Assembly: GCA_020073615.1 (NCBI GenBank)
Contig: JAIQEX010000046.1
Coordinates: 1 to 43,617 of the forward strand
Length of the DNA stretch: 43,617 nt
Origin: Terriglobia bacterium
GTDB taxonomy: Bacteria; Acidobacteriota; Terriglobia; Bryobacterales; Bryobacteraceae
Direction: 5' to 3'
The notes below the pieces were generated by a model, which searched no databases, was not told where the DNA came from, and saw only the letters and a list, made by a program, of their open reading frames with translations. The translations under genes and the position numbers were made by a program. Positions 16,739-24,645 of this stretch are shown here, piece after piece (the first letter of the stretch is position 1; every line of letters begins with the position of its first letter).

Positions 16739-17163
16739 GTGGCTTGCTGGTCGATACCAACGTCCTCTCCGAATTCTCCCGAAGAGGCGGGCCGGAGCAA
16801 AGAGTCAAGAACTGGCTGAAGGCCGCGCCTCCCGCCTCCCTGTACACCAGCGTCCTGACCATAGCGGAAATCCGCCGGGGCATTGAACTCCTTCCCCCGG
16901 GCAAGCGGCGCGCCGAATTGGAGCTGTGGCTGGAAACTGAGCTGCTCCCGTCCTTTGACACGAATCTGTTGCCTGTGACCAGGGCTGTAGCCGACCGCTG
17001 GGCGGTTCTTTCGGCACGCGCCCAAGAGAGGGGCACCCCGCTGGCCGTAATTGACGGACTGATTGCCGCGACCGCGCTCGAACACGAGTTGGTTTTGGTT
17101 ACGCGAAACGTGAGGGATTTTGCCGATCTCGGAGTGAGCATCTTCAATCCTTGGGAAGCGTAA
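16735..17163 (+). CDS. VapC-like PIN-domain ribonuclease toxin
   Basis: 142 residues, GTG start overlapping the antitoxin stop. The PIN-domain acidic set is present: Asp7 in VDTNVLSE, Glu45 in TIAEIRRGIE, Asp107 in VIDGLIAATA, plus Asn125 and Asp128 in TRNVRDF. These residues bind the metal ions that cut RNA, typically tRNA or rRNA, when the antitoxin is degraded. Length and motif order match the FitB/VapC group, whose partner is a ribbon-helix-helix antitoxin as found here. It appears intact and is the only complete pair in the strip 16.5-18.9 kb. Confidence 0.93.
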   Translation: MSGLLVDTNVLSEFSRRGGPEQRVKNWLKAAPPASLYTSVLTIAEIRRGIELLPPGKRRAELELWLETELLPSFDTNLLPVTRAVADRWAVLSARAQERGTPLAVIDGLIAATALEHELVLVTRNVRDFADLGVSIFNPWEA

Positions 17164-17214
17164 TCGTGGCCCATCACGGGATTGGCGTTCAGACGGAGAA
17201 GAAAAGAGAGGCAC

Positions 17215-17526
17215 ATGAAAAGGAAAACCATCGGATCGTCCTTCGATAGCTGGCTCCGCGAGGAAGGCATTTATGAGGAAGTCAGCGCGACCGCCATCAA
17301 GCGAGTCCTTGCCCGGCAGGTCGAAGCCGCCATGAAGGAGAAGCATTTTTCCAAGGCGGAGATGGCGCGGAGGATGCACACCAGCCGCGCCTCCTCGCCA
17401 AGCGAACGCGATCAATACTATCGACTCATCAGCGAGGGGTATCTGCGGCGGGTTCCGGTCACTCCAATGCCCGATGACACAGGAGGCCCACTCCTTTGTG
17501 AACTCACTGAACGAGGCAGGCAATGA
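17215..17526 (+). pseudogene. HigA-like XRE antitoxin with replaced C-terminal half
   Basis: From ATG 17215 the first 60 residues match the XRE/HigA-like antitoxin group: SSFDSWLREEGIYEEV, an ATAIKRVLARQVEAAMKEKHFSKAEMA linker, and helix-turn-helix start MARRMHTSRAS. Family members continue with a LDRLLDP recognition segment and a second helix pair; here, from about 17393, the frame runs into an unrelated sequence beginning SPSERDQYYRLIS and ending at 17526. The helix-turn-helix is therefore cut in half and DNA binding should be lost. No RelE-like partner gene precedes it. A recombination junction is the likely cause. The new tail is not recognisable, though its last residues (CELTERGRQ) resemble winged-helix endings. 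Confidence 0.6.
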
Positions 17527-17572
17527 GTCTCCGGGCACCGATGAATACCGTTGCGCCGGGGGACTGAATCCT

Positions 17573-17875
17573 CTATGTCCGGCGTGTCCGGTGAATTGCC
17601 TTCACCGCCAGCCGTGGCTCGTACGCGATGATCCTCAATAGGGCGGCTGCCGGTCCGCTTGGATGGCGCCGGTCCTGCTCCCAGTTTTGAAGGGTCTTCA
17701 CACTGACGCCCACCAGGTGCGCGAACTCCGACTGCGAGAGGCTGGTTCCCTCGCGAATCGCCCGTATCCCGGAAGCCTGGAGTTCGAACCGGCGCGATGG
17801 TTTCCTCTGACCACGCAGAATCGCTCCGCCTTCCCGCACGCTTTCCAGCAGTTCCTCGAACATCTTAGCGTTCAT
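17573..17875 (-). CDS. NadS-like XRE antitoxin
   Basis: 100 residues, ATG at 17875. The N-terminal helix MFEELLESVREGGAILRG is followed by the XRE helix-turn-helix (about 40-80: IREGTSLSQSEFAHLVGVSVKTLQNWEQDRRHPSGPA) and a short C-terminal helix. This order matches the antitoxin of the NadS/HigA2 group, encoded downstream of a RelE-fold toxin. The toxin reading frame upstream overlaps its start by 11 bases but carries two frameshifts. The antitoxin looks intact and could still act as a repressor at the 19-base palindrome ahead of the module (18201-18219). Confidence 0.88.
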   Translation of the reverse strand: MNAKMFEELLESVREGGAILRGQRKPSRRFELQASGIRAIREGTSLSQSEFAHLVGVSVKTLQNWEQDRRHPSGPAAALLRIIAYEPRLAVKAIHRTRRT

Positions 17876-18192
17876 CGCGGAATTCTTCTTTGACTGCCTT
17901 GGCGAGTTGCGCCACCTGCCTGGGAGTCAGGTCGGCCGACACGTTCTTGGGGTATGCATAGAGCAGTAGGATCAAGTCCTTTCGGATTGCCCAGTAGTAA
18001 ATGACGCGCGCACCCCGCGCTTACCGCGCGAACCAACCGCCACGTGGATCTTTCGTATTCCGCCACCACCGTTCATGAGAGCGCCGAGACCTGGATTCGC
18101 TGCCGGCCGGGACTGAAACTCCCCGTAATCTCATCGCTCAACAGAGCCGTGACCAGCCTCGTAGAGGTGGAGGTTTCGATCAGCCGCCACGC
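17865..18192 (-). pseudogene. RelE/HigB-fold toxin, disrupted by two frameshifts
   Basis: Reading the minus strand in three successive frames gives one toxin. Frame one gives WRLIETSTSTRLVTALLSDE. After a one-base loss near 18112-18120 it continues YGEFQSR...NPGLGALMNGGGGIRKIHVAVGSRGKRG. After a second one-base loss in the G-run near 18020-18026 it continues ARVIYYWAIRKDLILLLYAY and PKNVSADLTPRQVAQLAKAV to the stop at 17865. The KRGG-ARVIYYW block is the RelE/HigB catalytic core. No normal start codon remains in frame after the upstream stop (18196-18198). The toxin is therefore dead unless the frameshifts are sequencing errors. Confidence 0.85.
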
Positions 18193-18200
18193 GCCTCAAT

Positions 18201-18219
18201 TATCCGCCATTGGCGGATA
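18201..18219. promoter_or_regulatory. Perfect 9-bp inverted repeat, candidate toxin-antitoxin operator
   Basis: TATCCGCCA and TGGCGGATA are perfect inverted arms separated by a single base. The site sits just ahead of the 5' end of the toxin pseudogene, where XRE antitoxins of this group bind to repress their own module. The match between site and antitoxin is inferred from position. Confidence 0.6.
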
Positions 18220-18303
18220 GCAGTCAAGGCTCTAAAACCCCGGCGCTACGCGCCGTGCGGCGGAAAACATGGCCATGCAACCCGACATTATAATGGTGCC
18301 GTC

Positions 18304-18885
18304 GTGAAGGGCTTCCTGTTTGTCGCGCTCGGGATCTTTGCCGCCGGTTTCATGCTCCTGTGGGCCCGGGCCGCGCGCAAGATGGCCTGGCCCACGCCGC
18401 TCGAATACGCCGTCGGGCTGGGCACGCAGTTCCTCGACACTCTGGGCATCGGCTCGTTCGCCACCATGAGCTCCTCGTTCAAGATATGGTCCATGGTTCG
18501 CGATGAAGATATCCCGGGAACGATGAACGTGGGGACGGTGCTTACCGGGATTCTCGAAGCCTTCATCTATCTCGCGGTAATCGATGTCGACGTTCCTACT
18601 CTGGTGCTCATGGTCGCCGCCGCGGTCCTGGGAGCGTGGCTGGGTGCCGGCGTGGTCTCGCGCTGGCCCCGGCGGAAAATCCAGATTGGCATGGCGGCCG
18701 CGCTGCTCGCGACCGCCGCGTTCGGGCTGGCCGCAGGCGGTGTCGAGATAGTCTTTCACCTTGGCGCGCTTTTGCCCGACCTGTTCCGCGTCTTTGAGAT
18801 AGGGCAGCGCTGCCGCCAGCCGCTCCGCATCGAAGGACGCGTTTGGGAAGAAAGCGAAATCGACCGATGTCCGGTTGACGTATAG
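18304..18885 (+). pseudogene. TauE/SafE-family membrane exporter, 5' fragment
   Basis: The GTG at 18304 opens a frame of 193 residues. The first 147 or so match the start of TauE/SafE sulfite/anion exporters: leading helix GFLFVALGIFAAGFMLLW, GLGTQFLDTLGIGSFATMSSSFKIW, then further helices VLTGILEAFIYLAVI, VLMVAAAVLGAWLGAGVV and IGMAAALLATAAFGLAAGG. After about base 18740 the reading is no longer membrane-like, and a minus-strand frame over the same bases looks protein-like instead. Complete members have roughly 250-300 residues with a second set of helices, which is missing. The exporter is thus truncated by a rearrangement and likely inactive. Confidence 0.75.
18742..18880 (-). other. Possible antisense remnant of an unidentified gene
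   Basis: The minus strand reads SVDFAFFPNASFDAERLAA and ALPYLKDAEQVGQKRAKVKD, an ordinary soluble-protein composition, while the plus-strand continuation of the exporter does not. The stretch has no start and ends at the point where exporter homology stops. It may be a relic joined by deletion or inversion. The family is not recognised. Confidence 0.3.
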
Positions 18886-18903
18886 ATTATCTTCATATAG
18901 AAT
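18875..18903 (+). promoter_or_regulatory. Near-consensus sigma-70 promoter for padR, leaderless spacing
   Basis: TTGACG (18875-18880), a 17-base spacer and TAGAAT (18898-18903) each differ from consensus at one position. The ATG of the PadR gene is eight bases after the -10, so transcription should begin at or next to the start codon. No ribosome site is present, as expected for a leaderless message. The region is AT-rich against a GC-rich background; two CATAT boxes (18894 and 18909) overlap the promoter and could be the PadR operator. Confidence 0.65.
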
Positions 18904-18911
18904 CTCTCCAT

Positions 18912-19244
18912 ATGGATCTGCTCCAGGGAACGCTCGACATGTTGGTGCTCCGGACGCTCCTCGCCGGCTCCCTTCACGGCTACGGAATCGCCAAGAACAT
19001 TCGTAGCGCCTCAAACGAGGCGCTCGATATTGAGTTCGGCTCGCTCTATCCCGCGTTGAAGCGGCTCGAAGCGAAAGGCTGGATCGCGTCCGGATGGGAG
19101 ACGTCCGCGCACAATCGCCGCGCCAAGTTCTATAAGCTCACCGCGGCGGGCCGGAAGCACCTGGTACGGGAACACTCGAAGTGGGCGGACTTCGTGAGCG
19201 CGGTGGGACGGATTATGGGCGCCTTGCCGGAGGTGAAAGGATGA
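18912..19244 (+). CDS. PadR-family transcriptional repressor (ADOP-associated)
   Basis: 110 residues. It has the PadR winged helix from the first residues (MDLLQGTLDMLVLRTLLAGSLHGYGIAKNI), the FGSLYPALKRLEAKGWI recognition helix and wing, and TSAHNRRAKFYKLTAAGRKHL. The acidobacterial PadR group starts the same way and is characteristically paired with ADOP permeases. The permease start overlaps its stop (ATGA), so repressor and transporter are made together and probably autoregulated. Start ATG at 18912, eight bases after a good -10 element. The inducing ligand is unknown. Confidence 0.93.
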   Translation: MDLLQGTLDMLVLRTLLAGSLHGYGIAKNIRSASNEALDIEFGSLYPALKRLEAKGWIASGWETSAHNRRAKFYKLTAAGRKHLVREHSKWADFVSAVGRIMGALPEVKG

Positions 19245-21859
19245 CGATCTGGAATCGGCTCAAATATCTGTGGCCGGGGTGGCGCCGCCGGGAAGAGCGT
19301 GAGATGCGCGAGGAACTGGCATCGCTCGCCGCGATAGCGGGCCGTAAGGAACTCGGCAACCTCACGCTGGCCATGGAAGACGTTCGTGCCACCTGGGGCT
19401 GGACGTGGCTCGACGGTATTCTCGCGGACGTCCGCTATTCACTCCGCGCGCTCGGCCGGCAGCCTTCTTTTGCCGCGGTCGCAGTGCTCTCACTCGCTCT
19501 CGCCATCGGCGCCAACAGCGCGATCTTCAGCTTCGCCGACGCGCTGCTCTTGCGGCCTCTGCCGGTAAGAAATCCAACGGCTCTGTTCGACGTCGGCAGC
19601 GCCACGCCCGACAATCCCCTGGAAGGCATGTCGTTCCCCGACTACCGCGATCTACGCGGCCAAAGCCGCTCCTTCAGCGGCCTGGCCGCTTATCGCATCA
19701 CCGCCCTGGCGGCCGCCGCGAATCCCGCTGCGCCCGCACAGATTCGCTTTGCGAGCCTGGTGAGCGACAACTTCTTTCCCGTCGCGGGCGTCACGCCTGC
19801 CGCCGGCCGCGCGTTTCTGCCTGACGACGTGACTGCGTCCGCCCAGCCCGTCGCGATGGTCAGCTACGACTTCTGGCAGCAGATGTACGCGGGCCGTCCC
19901 TCCGTAGTCGGCAGCGGCTTGCGCCTCAACGGGATCGTTTTCACGATCGTCGGCGTGGCCCCGGCGTCCTTTACCGGCCTGGACCGTTTCGTCCGCCCCA
20001 GCCTCTTGGTTCCCCTGGGGATGGCCCAGCGTCTGGACGGCGAGACGGCGGATCCGCTGGAGGACCGCGGACGCCACGATCTGGTAGTCAAGGGCCGATT
20101 GAGCGCGGGCGCTTCACGGAAATCGGCGCAGGCGGAACTGGCCACGATCGGCGCCACCCTCGAGCGCGAGTACATAAAGACCAATCGCCACCGGCACATG
20201 GCGGTCCGCACGGAACTCGAGAGGCGTATCCAACAGACCCCCCAACTGCTGGCGCTGGTCAAGATGCTGATGGGGCTGGTGGCGCTCATCCTGATCATTG
20301 CCTGCTCGAACGTCGCGAATCTGTTGCTGGCCCGGGCGCGCGTCCGCAGCCGCGAGATCGCCATCCGGCTGTCCATCGGAGCGGGGCGGAGCCGCGTGGT
20401 GCGCCAACTCATGACCGAGAGCCTCATCGTGGCGATGGCCGGTGGCGTCGCGGGACTGCTCGTCGCATACGGCGGCATTCTGCTGCTCGAAACGCTCAGC
20501 GTGCCCAGCGATCCGCCGTCTGTTCTGGGCGTACAGCTGGATTGGCGTGTGGTCGAGTTCAGCCTGCTCGCGGCGCTGGCGAGTTGTATCTGCTTCGGCC
20601 TGGCTCCGGCCTGGCAGACCGCGCGGACGGACTTCGTGAGCGCACTGAAGACCGGTGGAGACGGCGCGTCCGGCAGAGGGCGCACCGTCGGCCGCGATAT
20701 CCTGGTGGCCGGCCAGATCGCGCTCGCCATGGTCGTGCTGATGGCCGCCGGCATGTTTCTCGCCGGCTTCCGGAACCTGCTGGCGATGCCGCCCGAATTC
20801 CGCACCGACCACCTGATCAGCCTGGATACCGCGCCCGCCGTGCTGCACTATTCGCCCGAACAGACCAAGGGCTTCTACCGCCGGCTGGTCGATCGCGTCC
20901 GCACCATGCCCGGCGTGGCGCGGGTGGCGATGACCGAGTCGCTGCCGCTGTCTCCCTCTCAGACTGTGGTCAGTGTAGTGCCCGAGGGATACCAGTTCCC
21001 GAAGGGCCGCGAAAAGGCGATCGTGTTCGGCGCCGCGGTGGACGCCAATTACTTCAGCACCATGAATGTCGAAATCAAACGCGGGCGCGCGTTCACGGAC
21101 GGCGACCGCGCCGGATCGCGTCCGGTGGCGATTGTAAACCAGCAGTTCGCGAAGACGTATTGGCCGGGCCGGGATCCGATTGGAAAGCGGATTCGGCTGG
21201 ACAGCGCGGACGGCCCTGCCGCCGAAGTGGTCGGGGTGGCGAAGACCGGGCACTATCTGGCTGTGAACGAGACGCCGGCCCCCTTCGTGTATCTGCCCTG
21301 CGAGCAGAACCCGCGCTCGCGGATGACGTTAATCGTCCAATCGGCGGGCGATGCGGGTGCGCTCGCAACCCCGCTGCGCGACGCGGTTCGATCGATCGAC
21401 GGCAACGTACCGGTATTCAACCTGCGGACCGTAGCGACGCTCTACCAAAGCCGCGTGACGGACACGTGGCTGCAGTTCTTCCAAATGGTGGGGACCATGG
21501 GCTTCATCGGTCTGGCGCTCGCCACCACCGGGCTCTATGGGCTCGTCGCCTACACCGTGAGCCGCCGCATCAAGGAGTTCGGCATACGCGTCGCCGTCGG
21601 CGCGAGCCAACGCGACGTGGTGTGGCTGGTCGAGCGCCGCGGGCTGATCCTCGCCGGCGTTGGGGTCCTGATCGGCGCAGTACTCACCGCGGCGGCGGCG
21701 CCCATGCTCTCCGCGGGCTTTCCCGGACTCGGCGTATCGTCCCCCGCCGTGTACGTTCTTGTTCCGCTGGTGCTGCTGATGGTAAGCGCGATGGCCGGCT
21801 ATGTGCCGGCACGGCGAGCCGCGGGGCTGGACCCGCTGCGCGCCCTCCGCAACGAGTAG
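19241..21859 (+). CDS. ADOP-type permease with N-terminal prefix domain
   Basis: 872 residues from the ATG at 19241, coupled to padR. A cytoplasmic prefix (about 1-60: WNRLKYLWPGWRRREEREMREEL, a charged helix) precedes the first permease repeat, which begins DVRYSLRALGRQPSF and the helix AAVAVLSLALAIGANSAIF. Next are a MacB periplasmic domain, three helices (VKMLMGLVALILIIACSNVANLL onward), a second periplasmic domain and FtsX helices ending YVPARRAAGLDPLRALRNE. This is the full ADOP architecture, whereas the other four copies here lack the prefix. MacB-type pumps move peptides, lipids or antibiotics using an ATPase; none is nearby. Confidence 0.93.
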   Translation: MTIWNRLKYLWPGWRRREEREMREELASLAAIAGRKELGNLTLAMEDVRATWGWTWLDGILADVRYSLRALGRQPSFAAVAVLSLALAIGANSAIFSFADALLLRPLPVRNPTALFDVGSATPDNPLEGMSFPDYRDLRGQSRSFSGLAAYRITALAAAANPAAPAQIRFASLVSDNFFPVAGVTPAAGRAFLPDDVTASAQPVAMVSYDFWQQMYAGRPSVVGSGLRLNGIVFTIVGVAPASFTGLDRFVRPSLLVPLGMAQRLDGETADPLEDRGRHDLVVKGRLSAGASRKSAQAELATIGATLEREYIKTNRHRHMAVRTELERRIQQTPQLLALVKMLMGLVALILIIACSNVANLLLARARVRSREIAIRLSIGAGRSRVVRQLMTESLIVAMAGGVAGLLVAYGGILLLETLSVPSDPPSVLGVQLDWRVVEFSLLAALASCICFGLAPAWQTARTDFVSALKTGGDGASGRGRTVGRDILVAGQIALAMVVLMAAGMFLAGFRNLLAMPPEFRTDHLISLDTAPAVLHYSPEQTKGFYRRLVDRVRTMPGVARVAMTESLPLSPSQTVVSVVPEGYQFPKGREKAIVFGAAVDANYFSTMNVEIKRGRAFTDGDRAGSRPVAIVNQQFAKTYWPGRDPIGKRIRLDSADGPAAEVVGVAKTGHYLAVNETPAPFVYLPCEQNPRSRMTLIVQSAGDAGALATPLRDAVRSIDGNVPVFNLRTVATLYQSRVTDTWLQFFQMVGTMGFIGLALATTGLYGLVAYTVSRRIKEFGIRVAVGASQRDVVWLVERRGLILAGVGVLIGAVLTAAAAPMLSAGFPGLGVSSPAVYVLVPLVLLMVSAMAGYVPARRAAGLDPLRALRNE

Positions 21860-21886
21860 CGATGATCGGCGCCCGCCGGTTCACGA

Positions 21887-21892
21887 TAGAAT
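21887..21892 (+). promoter_or_regulatory. -10-like TAGAAT ahead of the GH13 gene
   Basis: TAGAAT lies six bases before the ATG at 21899, the same hexamer and nearly the same context (TAGAATCT..CC) as in the padR promoter. It suggests a leaderless transcript. No clear -35 is visible. Confidence 0.35.
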
Positions 21893-21898
21893 CTACCA

Positions 21899-23602
21899 AT
21901 GCGCCGCAATCTGTTCCCGACCCTGGCTTCGGTTCTGTTGCTTGCCGCCGTCGCAACCCAGGCCGCTTTCGAAGCGCCGCCGGACGACCTGTGGTGGCGG
22001 AAGGCGGTGATCTACGAGATCTATCCGCGCAGCTTCGGCGACACCAACGGCGACGGCATCGGCGACCTCAACGGCATCACCCGGCATCTCGACTACCTGA
22101 AGGAACTGGGCGTGGATGCCATGTGGATCACGCCGTTCTATCCCTCGCCGCAAGTGGATTTCGGCTACGATATCGCCGATTACATGGCCATCGATCCGCA
22201 ATACGGGACTATGGCGGACTTCGACCGGCTGCTGGCGGAAGCGCAGAAGCGCAACCTGCGCGTGATCACCGACCTGGTTTTGAACCACACCTCGGACCGG
22301 CACGCCTGGTTCGCCGAATCCCGCTCGTCGCGTACCAACCCGAAAGCGGATTGGTACGTGTGGCGCGACGGGAAAGACGGCAAGCCGCCCAATAACTGGA
22401 TTTCGATCTTCGGGCATTCGGCCTGGGAGTTCGAGCCCAGGCGCGGGCAGTATTACTATCACGCGTTCTTCAAGGAGCAGCCCGACTTGAACTGGGCCAA
22501 CCGCGAGGTGCGCAACGCCATGTACAATATGATGCGCTTCTGGATGAAGCGCGGCGTGGCGGGATTCCGGCTGGACGCGGTAACCTCGCTGTTTGAAGAC
22601 GCGCAAATGCGCGATGAGCCGGTGGCCCGGCCGGGCGTGACCGCGTATGGCGATCCCATTCTGACGCGCCAGTACACCGATAACCTGCCCGAGGTCCATG
22701 ACGTGCTGCGCGAGATGCGCGCCGTCACCAACGAGTTTCCGGGCCGCGTGCTGATCGGCGAGACCTATCTGCCCATTGTACAGGAACTGGCGAAGATGTA
22801 CGGCGCGCGCAACGACGAGCTGCATCTTCCCATGGACACGCTGTTCGGCTTCAACCCGCTTTCGGCCGATGTGTTCCGCGCCCGGCTGCGCGAAGCGGAG
22901 AGTGCGATCGGCGGCAACACGCCGCTCTTTTTCTTCGACAATCACGACAATCCACGCTCGTGGACGCGCTACGGCGATGGCCAGAACGACCCGGCCCTCG
23001 CGCGGCTGCTGGCCACCCTGCTGTTGACCCCGCGCTCGGCCGCGCTCATGTATTACGGCGAAGAGATCGGCATGGAGAATACCGACCCGAAGCGCAGAGA
23101 AGATGTGCGCGACCCCACCGGGCTCAGGGGCTGGCCGAAGGAGAAGGGCCGCGATGGCGAGCGTACCCCCATGCAGTGGGATGGCGATACCAACGCCGGC
23201 TTCAGTACGGCCAGATCCACGTGGTTGCCGCTGGCGCCGAATTACACCAGCCGTAACGTGGCCGCCGAGACCCGCGATCCAGGCTCGCTGCTGAACTACT
23301 ACAAGACCCTGCTCCGTCTCCGCAAGACCAACGCCGCCTTGCGGGACGGCGACTTCGCGCTGGTCAACGAAGCGGACACCAACGTCCTGGCCTTCGTGCG
23401 GCGGGCCAACGGCGAAGCGGCGCTGGTGGCGCTGAACTTCACGTCCGCGCCGCGCACGGTGAGCTTCAACCTGGCCGCGCTGGGCTTCGAAGGCAAGCTG
23501 GCCACCACGCTCGTCAGCACCTACTCCAAGCCCGGGGACTCGAGCAAGCTGGACAGCCTGGTATTGCCGCCCTACGGTGCGTACGTGGGGCAGGTGCGAT
23601 AG
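21899..23602 (+). CDS. Secreted GH13 alpha-glucosidase (oligo-1,6-glucosidase/alpha-amylase family)
   Basis: 567 residues. A signal peptide (about 1-22, LLLAAVATQA) targets it to the periplasm or outside. The GH13 conserved regions are present: DLVLNHTS (125-132), GFRLDAV with nucleophile Asp226, IGETY with acid/base Glu288, and FFDNHDNPR with Asp350. QVDFGYDIADY and a GDGIGDL calcium/turn motif are typical of alpha-glucosidases that split maltose, isomaltose or trehalose-type bonds. RTPMQWD and the C-terminal beta-domain (VLAFVRRANGEAALVALNF) complete the fold. The exact bond specificity cannot be read safely. A sugar-binding lipoprotein follows after 29 bases, so released sugars may be sensed or bound next door. 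Confidence 0.93.
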   Translation: MRRNLFPTLASVLLLAAVATQAAFEAPPDDLWWRKAVIYEIYPRSFGDTNGDGIGDLNGITRHLDYLKELGVDAMWITPFYPSPQVDFGYDIADYMAIDPQYGTMADFDRLLAEAQKRNLRVITDLVLNHTSDRHAWFAESRSSRTNPKADWYVWRDGKDGKPPNNWISIFGHSAWEFEPRRGQYYYHAFFKEQPDLNWANREVRNAMYNMMRFWMKRGVAGFRLDAVTSLFEDAQMRDEPVARPGVTAYGDPILTRQYTDNLPEVHDVLREMRAVTNEFPGRVLIGETYLPIVQELAKMYGARNDELHLPMDTLFGFNPLSADVFRARLREAESAIGGNTPLFFFDNHDNPRSWTRYGDGQNDPALARLLATLLLTPRSAALMYYGEEIGMENTDPKRREDVRDPTGLRGWPKEKGRDGERTPMQWDGDTNAGFSTARSTWLPLAPNYTSRNVAAETRDPGSLLNYYKTLLRLRKTNAALRDGDFALVNEADTNVLAFVRRANGEAALVALNFTSAPRTVSFNLAALGFEGKLATTLVSTYSKPGDSSKLDSLVLPPYGAYVGQVR

Positions 23603-23631
23603 CGCGGTATACTGCCCCTCAAGGAGGCGAC

Positions 23632-24618
23632 ATGTCCCGGTACCTCATCGTTCCCGCGGTATTCCTGCTGCTCTCGCTGACGGGCTGTGGCGGCGGTTCG
23701 CAGCATGCCTTGGAGGAGAAATACTTCCTGATTTCCACCAATATCAAGGTGCCCTACTGGCAGCAAGCGTTTGCCGGCCTGAGCCGAGCGGCCAACGAGC
23801 TGCCCGTGAAGGCCGAGCAGGTGGGGCCGGATACGTACGATCCCAAGGCGCAACACGAGCAGTTCCAGGAACTGCTGAAGCAGAAACCCTCCGGCATCCT
23901 GATTTCCGTCAGCGACCCGAGCCTGAAGGACGATATCGACGCCGCCATCGCCCAGGGCATCCCGGTCATCGCCATCGACTCCGATGCCCCGACGAGCAAG
24001 CGGCTGATGTTCATCGGCACCGACAATTACAAGGTCGGCACCATGGGAGGCAAGGTCGCCGCCGAGCGGCTGCACGGCAAAGGCAGCGTGGCGGTGTACA
24101 CCATGCCCGAGCAGGCCAACCTGAAGGAACGCCTGCGCGGTTACAAAGACGTGTTTGCCAATTACCCGCAGATCAAAATCACCGAGGTGGTGGATATCAA
24201 AGGCGACCGGCGCATCGCCTTCGACCACACCGAGGAGATAGTGGTCAAGGGGACGAAAGTGGATGCCTTCGTGTGCCTGGAAGCCATCGCCTGCCCCGAG
24301 ATCGACGAAGTGCTGGGGCGCAAGAACGTCACCGGAAAAGTGATCGTAGCCATGGACACCGACCAGCGAACCCTGGATGCCGTCAAGAAAGGGACGATCT
24401 CCGCCACCATCGGGCAGAAGCCCTTCACCATGGCCTATGTAGGCCTCAAGCTCCTCGACGATCTGCACCACCACCCGCTAGCTTCCCTGACCACCAACTG
24501 GTCGCAGGATCCTTTCTCGCCGGTTCCCAGCTTCATCGACACGGGAGTGACGCTGATCGACCAGAGCAATGTCGACGGGTTCATCCAGGCACGCGATTCC
24601 GCGACACAGAAGAAGTAG
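23632..24618 (+). CDS. Periplasmic sugar-binding lipoprotein (type 1 ribose/xylose-like)
   Basis: 328 residues. The lipobox LSLTGC makes Cys19 the lipidated residue. The body is the periplasmic-binding-protein type 1 fold of ribose, xylose or allose transport and chemotaxis: KYFLISTNIKVPYWQQAFAGL, GILISVSDPS, GIPVIAIDSDAP, GTDNYKVGTMGG, and TDQRTLDAVKKGTISATIGQKPF near the end. A strong ribosome site AAGGAGG sits five bases before the ATG, with a TATACT -10 element upstream. No ABC ATPase or sugar permease follows; the next gene is an ADOP permease in the same direction. It is either an orphan receptor or works with a transporter elsewhere. Confidence 0.9.
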   Translation: MSRYLIVPAVFLLLSLTGCGGGSQHALEEKYFLISTNIKVPYWQQAFAGLSRAANELPVKAEQVGPDTYDPKAQHEQFQELLKQKPSGILISVSDPSLKDDIDAAIAQGIPVIAIDSDAPTSKRLMFIGTDNYKVGTMGGKVAAERLHGKGSVAVYTMPEQANLKERLRGYKDVFANYPQIKITEVVDIKGDRRIAFDHTEEIVVKGTKVDAFVCLEAIACPEIDEVLGRKNVTGKVIVAMDTDQRTLDAVKKGTISATIGQKPFTMAYVGLKLLDDLHHHPLASLTTNWSQDPFSPVPSFIDTGVTLIDQSNVDGFIQARDSATQKK

Positions 24619-24645
24619 GGCATACTCGGGGACGGGAGACGAACC

